From Kitasatospora sp. NBC_01250 (GTDB taxonomy: Bacteria > Actinomycetota > Actinomycetes > Streptomycetales > Streptomycetaceae), in assembly GCF_036226465.1 (NCBI RefSeq), contig NZ_CP108476.1, forward strand, positions 4,836,001-4,900,000: a stretch of DNA of 64,000 nucleotides, given 5' to 3'. The position numbers and the translations under genes were made by a program. Shown piece after piece: positions 26,227 through 34,275 of this stretch. How positions within the stretch are numbered: the first letter of the stretch is position 1; each line of letters opens with the position of its first letter. Under the pieces are notes generated by a model. It searched no databases and was not told the DNA's origin. It saw nothing but the letters and a program-made list of their open reading frames with translations.

Positions 26227-26630
26227 TCGTCATCGACTGCTCCGCGCTCGTCCTGGTCCTCACGGCCCACAGTCCCGACGGAGAGCTCATCCGGAGCCGG
26301 GTGGCCGAGGCTGGGGACGTCTACGCTCCCACTCTCCTGGACTACGAGATCCAGTCGGCCCTCCTCGGCATGCGGCGTGGCGGCAAGCTGGCCGGGAAGG
26401 AAGTGGAGCGGGCGGTCGCCGCATACCGCATGCTTCCCATCGCCAAACGGGAGACGCTGCCGTTCTGGGACCGGGTGAAGACGCTGCACGCCAACCTCAG
26501 CGCCTACGACGCCCAGTACGTCGCGCTGGCGGAAGCCCTCGGCGCACCGCTGATCACCAGTGACGCGAGGATCAAACGCAGCGGTGCGGCAAAGTGCGAG
26601 GTCGAGGTGTTCGCCTCGATCCGCCCATAG
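26223..26630 (+). CDS. vapC: PIN-domain toxin ribonuclease (VapC)
   Basis: A 135-residue PIN domain with the four acidic metal ligands visible: D5 in VIDCSALV, E42 in DYEIQSALLG, D96 in AYDAQYVALAE and D114 in ITSDAR. It would cleave RNA until bound by VapB. The start is TTG 26223 overlapping the antitoxin stop, so toxin output is coupled to antitoxin translation and starts from a weak codon, which would keep it below the antitoxin. Two-gene operon. Confidence 0.9.
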   Translation: MIVIDCSALVLVLTAHSPDGELIRSRVAEAGDVYAPTLLDYEIQSALLGMRRGGKLAGKEVERAVAAYRMLPIAKRETLPFWDRVKTLHANLSAYDAQYVALAEALGAPLITSDARIKRSGAAKCEVEVFASIRP

Positions 26631-26807
26631 ACCGACCGCAACTCATCCTGGTGGTGCCTTTGCTGAAGCCGGCGAACTGCGCTGCGGGGGTGATCGGCGT
26701 GGTCGGGCCGGTCGGCTCGTGGCGGCAGGTGCGGCTGTCCGCGATGGCACGCCTCGGCGAGGGGGGTGCGCACGGCTGCCGTCCCGGATCGGTGTCGGAG
26801 TCTGTCA

Positions 26808-26821
26808 ACGATCATGATCGT
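26808..26821. promoter_or_regulatory. Perfect 14-bp palindrome upstream of DUF885 gene
   Basis: ACGATCATGATCGT, fully self-complementary, 75 bases before the DUF885 start. A likely operator; the regulator is unknown (the MarR protein encoded at the far end of the same gene is a candidate). Confidence 0.4.
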
Positions 26822-26895
26822 ATGCCAGCCGGCCCGGCCGCGGACACCTCGTTGGTGTGCTGACAGCGCTGCCTTCGCTGGGACAGGATGGGCGC

Positions 26896-28572
26896 ATGCC
26901 AGATACGAAGCTCACCCCGCGCCGGATCGCCGATGCCTACGTCGAACAGGTGGCCGCCCAGGACCCGGCGACCGCACAGTGGTTGGGGGATCCGGTCGGG
27001 CTGGACCGGCTGCCGGACCTGTCGCCGGAGGGCTACGAGGCCAAGGCCGAACTGGACCGCGGGACGCTGGCCCTGCTGGACGCTGCCCCGGCCGGCGAGG
27101 GCCCCGTCGAGGCGGCCTGCGCGCGGCTGCTGCGCGAGCGGCTGACGGCGGAGCTGGCCTGCCACGACGCGGGCGACCACTTCATCGGGCTGCGCACGCT
27201 GCACACGCCGGTGCAGCAGCTGCGCCGGATCTTCACCCTGATGGACACCGGGACCGCGGACGACTGGTCGCACGTGGCGAACCGGCTGCGCGCGCTGCCC
27301 GACGCACTGGACGGCTTCCGGACCACCCTGAGCGAGGGCATCTCGCGCGGCCTGCTCTCCGCGCCGCGCCAGGTCGACGGCGTGATCGAGCAGTTGACCG
27401 CCTGGACCGGCGAGGAGAGCGGCACGGCGAGCTGGTTCACCGGCTTCGTGGCGGACGGTCCCGAGCGGCAGCGCGCCGAGCTGGACGAGGCGGCGCTGCG
27501 GGCCACCGCCGCGATCGCGGAGTTCCGCGACTGGCTGCGCTCCGACTACGCGCCGGCGGCCGTCGGGGTGCCGGACGCGGTCGGCCGGGAGCGCTACCTG
27601 CGCTCGGCCCGGCGCTCGACCGGGGCCGACGTGGACCTCGCCGAGGCGTACGCGTGGGGCTGGTCCGAGTTCCACCGGACGCTGGCCGAGATGGAGGACG
27701 CGGCGCGCCGGGTGCTGCCGGGGGCGAGCCTGGCCGAGGCCGTGACCCACCTGAACGAGCACGGCCACCGGATCGAGGGCGAGGAGGGCATCCGGTCCTG
27801 GCTCCAGGAGTTGATCGAGGAGGCGATCGAGGCGCTGGACGGCACCCACTTCGACATCGCGGGCCCGCTGCGCCGGGTGGAGACCCTGATCGCGCCGCCC
27901 GGCAGCTCGGTGGCGCCGCACTACTCCGGCCCCAGCATGGACTTCGGCCGGCCGGGCCGGACCTACCTGCCGACCCTCGGCCAGCAGAGCTTCCCGACCT
28001 GGCGGCTGGTCAGCACCTGGTACCACGAGGGCGTGCCGGGCCACCACCTCCAGCTCGCCCAGTGGGTGACCCGGCAGGACGAGCTCAGCCGCTACCAGGT
28101 CACCCTCGGCAAGGTCAGCGCCAACGTGGAGGGTTGGGCGCTGTACGCCGAGCGGCTGATGCACGAACTGGGCTTCCTCGCCGACCCGGGCCGCTACCTC
28201 GGCTACCTCGGCAAGCAGATGCTGCGGATCATCCGGGTGATCATCGACATCGGCATGCACCTGCGGCTGGCGATCCCGGCCGACTCCCCCTTCCACCCCG
28301 GCGAGCAGTGGACGCCGGAGCTGGGCCTGGCGTTCATGGCCGCCTACGAGGGCAGCACGCCGGCCCGCCAGCTGGGCGAGGTGACCCGCTACCTCGGTCT
28401 GCCGGGCCAGGCGATCGGCTACAAGCTGGGCGAGCGCGCCTGGCTGGCCGGGCGGGCGGCCGCCCAGCAGCGCCGCGGTGCCGCCTTCGACCTCAAGTCC
28501 TGGCACATGGCGGCCATTTCGCAGGGCTCGTTCGGGCTGGACGACCTGACGGACAACCTCGCGGGGCTGTAG
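26896..28572 (+). CDS. DUF885 family metallopeptidase-like protein
   Basis: A 558-residue soluble protein of the DUF885 family (M3-like fold). The metal site is YHEGVPGHHLQ near residues 376-386, giving H377-E378 and H382/H383 as in the HExxxHH pattern, with the helical NVEGWALYAERLMHELG downstream supplying the further glutamate. No signal peptide, so cytoplasmic. ATG 26896 is preferred; ATG 26888 is out of frame. Converges with a MarR gene. Confidence 0.85.
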   Translation: MPDTKLTPRRIADAYVEQVAAQDPATAQWLGDPVGLDRLPDLSPEGYEAKAELDRGTLALLDAAPAGEGPVEAACARLLRERLTAELACHDAGDHFIGLRTLHTPVQQLRRIFTLMDTGTADDWSHVANRLRALPDALDGFRTTLSEGISRGLLSAPRQVDGVIEQLTAWTGEESGTASWFTGFVADGPERQRAELDEAALRATAAIAEFRDWLRSDYAPAAVGVPDAVGRERYLRSARRSTGADVDLAEAYAWGWSEFHRTLAEMEDAARRVLPGASLAEAVTHLNEHGHRIEGEEGIRSWLQELIEEAIEALDGTHFDIAGPLRRVETLIAPPGSSVAPHYSGPSMDFGRPGRTYLPTLGQQSFPTWRLVSTWYHEGVPGHHLQLAQWVTRQDELSRYQVTLGKVSANVEGWALYAERLMHELGFLADPGRYLGYLGKQMLRIIRVIIDIGMHLRLAIPADSPFHPGEQWTPELGLAFMAAYEGSTPARQLGEVTRYLGLPGQAIGYKLGERAWLAGRAAAQQRRGAAFDLKSWHMAAISQGSFGLDDLTDNLAGL

Positions 28573-28595
28573 CCCCGGCCCGTCCGGCGGCGCGG

Positions 28596-29180
28596 TCAGC
28601 GCAGGACGTCCTCGGTCTGCGCGAGGTAGTGCTCCAGCCGCTGCTGGTTCTCCACCACGCGCAGGCACAGGTGGCGCAGCTGGGTGAGGTCGGCGGGGGT
28701 GAAGCCGTGGAACACCCCCGCCATGGCGCGCTGGACCGGCTCGCGGAAGGTGTCCAGCCAGCCGCGCCCGGCCGGGGTGATCCGGGTGAGCACCGAGCGG
28801 CGGTCGTGCGGGTCGGGCACCCGCTCGGCCAGGCCCTCACGCTCCAGGGTGTCGACCAGCCCGGTGACGTTGCGCGAGCTGACGTCGGCGGAGCGGGCCA
28901 GGTCGCCGATGCTCAGCGCCTCGCCGGTGGTGGCGCCGAGCCGGATCAGGATGTCCAGCGCGCCGGAGCTCAGGCCCCGGCCCTGGGCGCCGCGGCTGCG
29001 CAGCCGCTCCACGGAGTGCGAGGCGGCCCGCACGGCGGCCGCGGCCTCCAGGGCGAGGGTGTCGTTGCCGAGGGTGAACTCGGAGAGGACGGTGCGGATC
29101 CGGGGGTCGTAGAGGCAGTCGTCGGCGTCCTGTGCCAGACCGTGGGTGGGCTGCTCGGCTGCGTTGTGTAACTGCTTCAT
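28596..29180 (-). CDS. MarR family transcriptional regulator
   Basis: A 194-residue protein with a MarR winged HTH: LSSGALDILIRLGATTGEAL, then SIGDLARSADVSSRNVTGLV as the recognition element and the wing DPHDRRSVLTRITPAG. The N-terminal 40 residues (with YDPRIRTVLSEFTLGNDTLA) extend the dimer helices. The start region is AT-richer (ATAATGAATCAG), with ATCAG and CTGAT arms 12 bases apart at about 29187-29208 as a possible operator. Confidence 0.88.
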   Translation of the reverse strand: MKQLHNAAEQPTHGLAQDADDCLYDPRIRTVLSEFTLGNDTLALEAAAAVRAASHSVERLRSRGAQGRGLSSGALDILIRLGATTGEALSIGDLARSADVSSRNVTGLVDTLEREGLAERVPDPHDRRSVLTRITPAGRGWLDTFREPVQRAMAGVFHGFTPADLTQLRHLCLRVVENQQRLEHYLAQTEDVLR

Positions 29181-29275
29181 AATGAATCAGTACTCTATCC
29201 GGCTGATATGACGAGCAGTCAAACGCGCAGGTCGTCGGGACGGCAACCGTTACCCGAGCAGAGATTGACGCTGCG

Positions 29276-29761
29276 TCAGCCGATTGCGCCGGGCGGAGTG
29301 AACGCAGTACGGCCCGTGCACTCCAGTGCGAGCTTCAGCCGCTCCTGGTTGGAGGCGTCCAGCTCGGGCAGCGCGTCCTGCGCGAACCAGGCCACCTCCA
29401 GCGACTCCTCGTCGTTGACCCGGGCCTCGCCGCCCACCGCGCGGCAGCGGAAGGTGACTTCCAGGTACTGGGTCTGGTCGCCGTTGGGGTAGGTGATCAG
29501 CGGCGACACGGTGACCGAGGTGAGCAGCTCGGGGACCGCGTGCACGCCGGTCTCTTCGTAGCACTCGCGCACCGCCGCGTCGGCGGGCTGCTCGCCCGGA
29601 TCGACGATGCCGCCGACGAGCGCCCACGCGCCGGTGTCCGAGCGGCGGCCGAGCAGCACCCGGTCCTGGTCGTCCAGGACGACGGTGCAGACGGCGGTGA
29701 GCCACAGCGGACGGGTGCCGACCAGGGCACGGAGCTCCGCGAGGAAGGGAGGAATAGCCAT
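29276..29761 (-). CDS. Nudix hydrolase (MutT-like)
   Basis: A 161-residue protein with a canonical Nudix box starting GGIVDPGEQPADAAVRECYEE (G-x5-E-x7-REUxEExGU; it continues TGV), preceded by VVLDDQDRVLLGRRSDTGAWALV. The FRCRAVGGEARVNDEESLEVAWF segment resembles the ADP-ribose/diadenosine class. ATG 29761 is the first start with a reasonable purine-rich leader. Separate from the second Nudix gene at 16487. Confidence 0.88.
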   Translation of the reverse strand: MAIPPFLAELRALVGTRPLWLTAVCTVVLDDQDRVLLGRRSDTGAWALVGGIVDPGEQPADAAVRECYEETGVHAVPELLTSVTVSPLITYPNGDQTQYLEVTFRCRAVGGEARVNDEESLEVAWFAQDALPELDASNQERLKLALECTGRTAFTPPGAIG

Positions 29762-30012
29762 ACCGGGAGCCTAACCGGGTGATCAGGCCGGACAGCGGGT
29801 CCGGCGACTTGCCACAGTACGGCGGGCTGGGTCCCGAGGTGACCGATCAGTGGTCGGGATCGCTGGCATTGACCGGGTGCCCGAATAGGCTGAACCCGAG
29901 CGGCTGGGCCGCGAAGGAGCAGCCCACCAAGCGGTATGAACTCCGCAGCGGATCCGACGACGAGATGAACTGACGCAGTGAACTCCAGGGGCCTCGGGGG
30001 AAAGGCGGCCAA

Positions 30013-31284
30013 GTGAACGTCGAAGACAAGGGCTCGACGCCTGTAAGACCGGTGCCGGAGGTGCTGGCGGTACTGCCCGCGCCGGCCCACCGCGCCCGGT
30101 TGGGGCACGAGGACGGTCCGGCCCAGCGGTTGCTCCGCCAGGAGCCGGAGGTGCTGGCCCGCTACCTGGCGGGCCTGCAGGAGATCAACAGCCCGCTGGT
30201 CGCCGATCCCGAGGCCTGGGAGCAGTGCGTCGTCCAGGCCCGGCGGATCCTGATGGACTGTGCGGTGAGCCTGGCCGAGGGCCGGGCCACCGTCACCGGG
30301 ACCGAGATCGCCGAGGTGGTCAACCTGGGCGGTGAGCGGCTGCGCCAGGGGCTGCACCTGACCCACTCGATAAGGGCCGGGATGCTGCTGCTGGACATCG
30401 TGCTGGCCGCCCTCGCCACCGCGGTCGCCGAGGCCGGCGAGGCGGACGCGGTGGCTGCCGTGCGCCGCCCGCGCGACCCCGCGGAGGTCTGCGTGGACTG
30501 CGGCGCGCCGGCCCGCTGGGCCGAGGAGCTGGAGACCGCGGTGACGCACTCGCACGCCCGCGACGAGAACTACACCGCCGCGCTGCGCTCGTTGCAGGAG
30601 GGCGTCAGCCGGCGCCTGGAGATCGGGTCGGTGGGCTACGACACCTTCCTGCTCGGCCGGGTGCGCGAGCTGCACGAGCTGGGCCGGCGCAAGCTCGCCC
30701 GGGAGATCCACGACCAGCTCGGCAACTCGCTGAGCCTGGCGATGCGCCAGCTGGAGCTGCACGAGCTGCGCGCGGGCGACGACATCTCGCCGCACGTCAA
30801 GGCGGCCAAGGCGGCGGTCCTGGAGGCCATGGACACCACCCGCCAACTGGTCACCGAGCTGCGCCGCTCCAACGTCTCCGGCTCGCTGGAGACGGCGCTC
30901 AAGGGCTTCGCCGCCTCGATGGCGGAGGCCGCCGGCAAGGTGCAGATCTGGGTCAAGGGCTCGGACGACTGGGTGCCGGGGCAGATCTCCGAGGAGCTGT
31001 TCATCATCGTCCGCGAGTGCCTGCGCAACGCGCTGCGGCACGCGGAGGCCGGCAACATCGTGGTGCACGTCGACATCGCCCCGCACGAGGTGCAGGCCGA
31101 GGTGCTGGACGACGGCCGCGGCTTCGACCCGGGCACGGTGCGCGGCAAGGGCACCTCCAACGGCCTGGACGGGATGCGCGAGCGGGTCCAACTGCTGCAC
31201 GGGACGGTGGACATCGCCTCCACGCCCGGCAAGGGCACCCAGGTGCGGATCTGGATACCGATCGAGGGGCAGGCGGGCGAATGA
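30013..31284 (+). CDS. Cytoplasmic NarL-type sensor histidine kinase
   Basis: A 423-residue HisKA_3 kinase without membrane segments. The first 200 residues are a helical sensor region with CVDCGAPARW; then the phospho-accepting helix LAREIHDQLGNSLSLA (H233), N-box ECLRNALRHAEAGN and G-box DDGRGFDP with GLDGMRERV. Start GTG 30013 follows AAAGGCGG. The downstream response regulator overlaps by 4 bases. It sits at the edge of the AvrD cluster and converges with it, so it may govern that cluster, but nothing in the sequence proves it. Confidence 0.9.
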   Translation: MNVEDKGSTPVRPVPEVLAVLPAPAHRARLGHEDGPAQRLLRQEPEVLARYLAGLQEINSPLVADPEAWEQCVVQARRILMDCAVSLAEGRATVTGTEIAEVVNLGGERLRQGLHLTHSIRAGMLLLDIVLAALATAVAEAGEADAVAAVRRPRDPAEVCVDCGAPARWAEELETAVTHSHARDENYTAALRSLQEGVSRRLEIGSVGYDTFLLGRVRELHELGRRKLAREIHDQLGNSLSLAMRQLELHELRAGDDISPHVKAAKAAVLEAMDTTRQLVTELRRSNVSGSLETALKGFAASMAEAAGKVQIWVKGSDDWVPGQISEELFIIVRECLRNALRHAEAGNIVVHVDIAPHEVQAEVLDDGRGFDPGTVRGKGTSNGLDGMRERVQLLHGTVDIASTPGKGTQVRIWIPIEGQAGE

Positions 31285-32003
31285 CCGGCGAACCGGTCGA
31301 GGTCCAGCCCGTGCCGGCCGAGACCGGGGCGGTGCGGATCCTGGTCGCCGACGACCACACACTGCTGCGCGGCGCGCTCTGCGACCTGCTGGAGACCGAG
31401 CCGGGCTTCGAGGTGGTCGCGCAGGCCGGCACCGGCACCGAGGCGATCCGGATGGCCGGGCAGCACCGCCCGGACGTGGTGCTGCTGGACATCGAGATGC
31501 CGGAGAACGACCCGCCGGTGACGGTGCGCCGGATCCTGGACCGGGATCCGGAGACCCGCATCATCGTGCTGAGCATGGACGACGGGCAGCGCCTGGTCCA
31601 GGAGTTGCTCTCGCTCGGGGTGCGCGGCTACCTGCACAAGAGCGTCAGCCGCGAGACGCTGGTCTCCACCATCCGCCAGCGCGAGGACAGTGGGCGGCGC
31701 ACCGTCACGGTCTCGGTCTCGCCGGAGAGCCTGCGCCGCCCGGCGGGCGGCGAGCCCGGGGAGCAAGGAGGGCTCTCCAGCCGCGAGGTGGAGGTGCTCG
31801 GCTGGGCCGCGCAGGCGCTGAGCAACCGGCAGATCGCCGGCCGGCTCGGCATCACCGAGGGCACGGTCAAGCGCCATCTGCGCAACATCTTCGGCAAGTT
31901 GGACGCGGTCTCGCGGATCGACGCGGTCAACAAGGCGGTTGAGCGCGACCTCATCGAACCGGTCAACCACCGTGGTGGCGGCGCGGGTTACGGACGCCGC
32001 TGA
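31281..32003 (+). CDS. NarL/LuxR-type response regulator
   Basis: A 240-residue regulator: receiver domain (ADDH at residues 23-26, phospho-Asp D70 in VVLLDIEMPEND, Lys in YLHKSVS) and a C-terminal LuxR HTH from about 172 (LSSREVEVLGWAAQALSNRQ, TEGTVKRHLRNIFGKL). ATG 31281 overlaps the kinase stop as ATGA. Partner of the upstream cytosolic kinase. Confidence 0.92.
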   Translation: MTGEPVEVQPVPAETGAVRILVADDHTLLRGALCDLLETEPGFEVVAQAGTGTEAIRMAGQHRPDVVLLDIEMPENDPPVTVRRILDRDPETRIIVLSMDDGQRLVQELLSLGVRGYLHKSVSRETLVSTIRQREDSGRRTVTVSVSPESLRRPAGGEPGEQGGLSSREVEVLGWAAQALSNRQIAGRLGITEGTVKRHLRNIFGKLDAVSRIDAVNKAVERDLIEPVNHRGGGAGYGRR

Positions 32004-32019
32004 CCAGCAGGGGCGGGCC

Positions 32020-32043
32020 CGGCCCGGTCAGCCGACCGGGCCG
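32020..32043. terminator. Hairpin between response regulator and SDR genes
   Basis: CGGCCCGGT-CAGCCG-ACCGGGCCG: a 9-bp stem overlapping the SDR stop codon, between convergent genes. Confidence 0.55.
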
Positions 32044-32795
32044 CCGGCCACGTGCAGCACCTGGCCGGAGACGAAGTCGGCCTCCTCGGAGGCGAAGAAC
32101 CGCACGGCGCCCGCCACGTCCTGCGGCGAGCCGGGGCGGCCGAGGGCGATCCGCTCCAGCGTCTCCTTGCGGGCGTCCTCGAAGCCGACCCCGAGGCAGC
32201 CGGCGGCGGTGCGGGCCGACTCGGTGGCGATCAGGCCGGGCAGCACGGCGTTGACCGTCACCCCGTGCGGGCCCAGGTCCAGCGCCAGCGCCCGGGTCAG
32301 TCCGCGCACGCCGTCGGCGGCGGCACTGGCGGCGATGTCGCCGCGCTCGCCGTCCTGCCGGGGCCGGCCGATGGTGATGATCCGCCCCCAGCCCTCGCCG
32401 ACCAGGTAGCGCCGGATCGCCGCGCTGAGCAGGTAGGGGGCCCGCAGGCCCGAGCGCAGCGTGTCGTCCCAGTCCTCCTCGCCGGCCGGCAGCGCGCTCG
32501 GGGCGAAGTCGGCCGGCTGCGAGGTGTTGTTGATCAGGACGGCGGGCTCGCCCAGCTCCTCGGCGATCCGGGTCATCACCGCCTCGGCCTCGTGGACCAA
32601 CCGGACGTCGCCGGCGAAGACCCGGGCCTCGCCGCCGACCGCGGAGACGGCCTCCAGGGCGCGGTAGCAGAGCGCCTCCTTGCGGTCGACCAGGGCGATC
32701 CGGTGGCCGTGCCGGGCGAGTTCACGGGCGACGGCAAGGCCGATGTCGTTGCCGGCGCCGGCCAGGACGGCCACGCGGGTGGGGGAATGGCTCAT
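32028..32795 (-). CDS. Degenerate short-chain dehydrogenase/reductase lacking the catalytic Tyr-Lys
   Basis: A 255-residue Rossmann protein of FabG type: GAGNDIGLAVARELARHGH in the cofactor loop, LINNTS in place of NNAG, and GLTRALALDLGPHGVTVNAVLPG and FFASEEADFVSGQVLHVAGG at the C-terminus. The active-site stretch reads IITIGRPRQDGERGD then IAASAAADGVRGL, so neither the Ser nor the YxxxK pair is present. ATG 32795 follows AGGAGG. Last gene of the minus-strand AvrD cluster. It may be a structural or binding subunit, or decayed. Confidence 0.82.
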   Translation of the reverse strand: MSHSPTRVAVLAGAGNDIGLAVARELARHGHRIALVDRKEALCYRALEAVSAVGGEARVFAGDVRLVHEAEAVMTRIAEELGEPAVLINNTSQPADFAPSALPAGEEDWDDTLRSGLRAPYLLSAAIRRYLVGEGWGRIITIGRPRQDGERGDIAASAAADGVRGLTRALALDLGPHGVTVNAVLPGLIATESARTAAGCLGVGFEDARKETLERIALGRPGSPQDVAGAVRFFASEEADFVSGQVLHVAGGPVG

Positions 32796-32861
32796 CGCAG
32801 TGCCTCCTGGGGGTGGCGCAGGGAAGCGGGAAGTGGGGGGATCCGGGCGGGGGCGGGGGTT

Positions 32862-33232
32862 TCAGAAGGTGAGCACGACGCCGCCGCGCCGGCCGCCGGC
32901 GGCGAGCAGTTCGTGGGCGGCGGCGACCTCGCCGACCGGCAGGGTGCGGGGTGCCCGGAGCGTCAGCTCGCCCTGGTCGACCAGCGCGACCAGCCGGTGA
33001 CCTCGGCGCCGACCGCCTCGACGGTGCCGGCCAGGTCCCAGCCGAGCCGGTGGTGGGGCCGCTTCGGCAGCAGCTCGGCCAGCGCGCCGGAGCGGGCGAG
33101 CAGGTCGGCCGGGTGGACGGCCGCCGCGGCGACCTTGATCCGCAGCCGGCCGGCGCCGACCTCGGGCCGCTCGGTCTCCAGCAGCCGGGCGGCGCTCGGG
33201 CCACCGGGTTCCGTTACCGCGACAGTGCGCAT
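32862..33232 (-). pseudogene. Remnant of a quinone oxidoreductase/zinc-free alcohol dehydrogenase
   Basis: The N-terminal part (from MRTVAVTEPGGP through VHPADLLARSG and GWDLAGTVEAVGAEVTG, about 80 residues) is joined out of frame to the last 43 residues (LVALVDQGELTLRAP, HELLAAGGRRGGVVLTF) of the same kind of protein. About 200 central residues, including the NADPH fold, are missing. The junction is near 32990-33000 (CACCGGCTGGTCGCG). The reading shifts there, so no enzyme can be made. A complete relative lies at 42429-43361. Confidence 0.85.
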
Positions 33233-33333
33233 CAGCTGGGCCTTTCAAGGGAGTTGGGGGCGACCGGGTCCTTCGGGGTCGGTGACACCACGGTAGGTCG
33301 CGGTGGTCGCCGACGGAAGATCGGTTCCCCCTA

Positions 33334-33375
33334 GGTGGACCGCCGCTGCCTCCAAAGGCGTAGCGGCGGTCCACC
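33334..33375 (-). terminator. Terminator of the lost MFS gene
   Basis: A perfect 14-bp stem GGTGGACCGCCGCT / AGCGGCGGTCCACC with a 14-base loop, just downstream of the MFS remnant on the minus strand. Confidence 0.75.
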
Positions 33376-33391
33376 CGGGGAGGCGGCGGGT

Positions 33392-33732
33392 TCAGGCCGC
33401 GGCGGCGGCCCGGCGGCTGGTGCCGCGGGCGAAGAAGAGCGCGAGGGCCACCGCCCCCACCACCAGCACTCCGCCGTTGGCCAGCAGCGCCACCCGCACG
33501 CCCGCCAGCACCGAGTCCGCCGCGCTGTGGGTGGCCTGCAGGGCGTTCACCCGGGCGGTGACGATGGTGCTGAGCACCGGGATGCCCAGGGTCAGGCCGA
33601 CCAGCTGGGTGAGCGTGGTCAGGCCGGTGGCCAGGCCCTGCTCGCCGTGCGGCAGCCCGGAGGTGCCGGTGACCATGTAGGCGACCACGGCGCTGATGTG
33701 CCCGAAGCCGGAGACCGCCGTGCCGGCCCGAC
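33392..33732 (-). pseudogene. C-terminal remnant of an MFS transporter
   Basis: About 113 residues in one open frame without a start of its own: GTAVSGFGHISAVVAYM, LPHGEQGLATGLTTLTQLVG, LGIPVLSTIVTARVNALQ, then a last membrane helix (LLANGGVLVVGAVALALFF) and ARGTSRRAAAAA. This matches the last three helices of DHA2-type exporters (EmrB/QacA). The upstream four-fifths of the gene is absent; a terminator belonging to the SnoaL gene lies where it should continue. An ATG inside (33688) is probably not used. Confidence 0.8.
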
Positions 33733-33739
33733 GTGGCAG

Positions 33740-33773
33740 CGGCGGCGGGACGGGGTTCGCCGTCCCGCCGCCG
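33740..33773 (-). terminator. Terminator after the SnoaL-like gene
   Basis: Perfect 13-bp stem CGGCGGCGGGACG / CGTCCCGCCGCCG with an 8-base loop, 27 bases past the SnoaL stop. Confidence 0.8.
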
Positions 33774-33799
33774 CGGACCTGGGCTGTGGTGCGGTCGGA

Positions 33800-34213
33800 T
33801 CAGGCGGTGAACGCCTCGGCGGCGGCCGCGCTGTCCTCGAACATGTGGTAGAGCCGCAGCGTGCCGTCCACGACCCGGACGTGCAGCGCGAAGTCCGAGA
33901 CGAAGCGCTTGCCGGTGGCCTTCACCAGGTGGGTGAAGCTGCCGAGCGCGATCGCGTGCTCGCCGTCCACGACGACCTGCTCGACCGCGAACGCCTCGGT
34001 GCTGACCAGCTCGTAGGCGTGGCCGATGAAGGTGTCGATCTCCTCGCGGGTGCTGCGCCGGCCGGTCCACGGCACCACCGGGGAGCCGGGGACGTTCCAG
34101 TCGGTGGTCTCGGTGAACAGCTCCAGCACGCCCTTGCGGTCGCCGCCGCCGAAGCGGGTGAAGAACTCGTTCAGCGTCTCGGCGGTGGTGCGGACACTCT
34201 GTTCGGTGGTCAT
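33800..34213 (-). CDS. SnoaL/NTF2-like protein
   Basis: A 137-residue cone-fold protein: N-terminal helices with LNEFFTRFGGGDRKGVLELF, then WNVPGSPVVPWTGRRSTREE, VVVDGEHAIALGSFTHLVK and a final LRLYHMFEDSAAAAEAF. The family includes polyketide cyclases and hydroxylases without cofactors. Next to the flavin monooxygenase gene (62 bases) it is probably part of the same cluster. ATG 34213 follows AGAAAGGGATCCCC. Confidence 0.85.
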   Translation of the reverse strand: MTTEQSVRTTAETLNEFFTRFGGGDRKGVLELFTETTDWNVPGSPVVPWTGRRSTREEIDTFIGHAYELVSTEAFAVEQVVVDGEHAIALGSFTHLVKATGKRFVSDFALHVRVVDGTLRLYHMFEDSAAAAEAFTA

Positions 34214-34275
34214 GGGGATCCCTTTCTGGGACTTGTCATTGATGGAACGTCAGAAAGCTTCGAGAGGTGGGCGGT

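Noticed and set aside
29787..29805. Hairpin GCCGGAC-N5-GTCCGGC upstream of the cytosolic kinase gene
   Set aside because: Seven-base GC-rich stems are common at this base composition and it is not linked with a stop or start.
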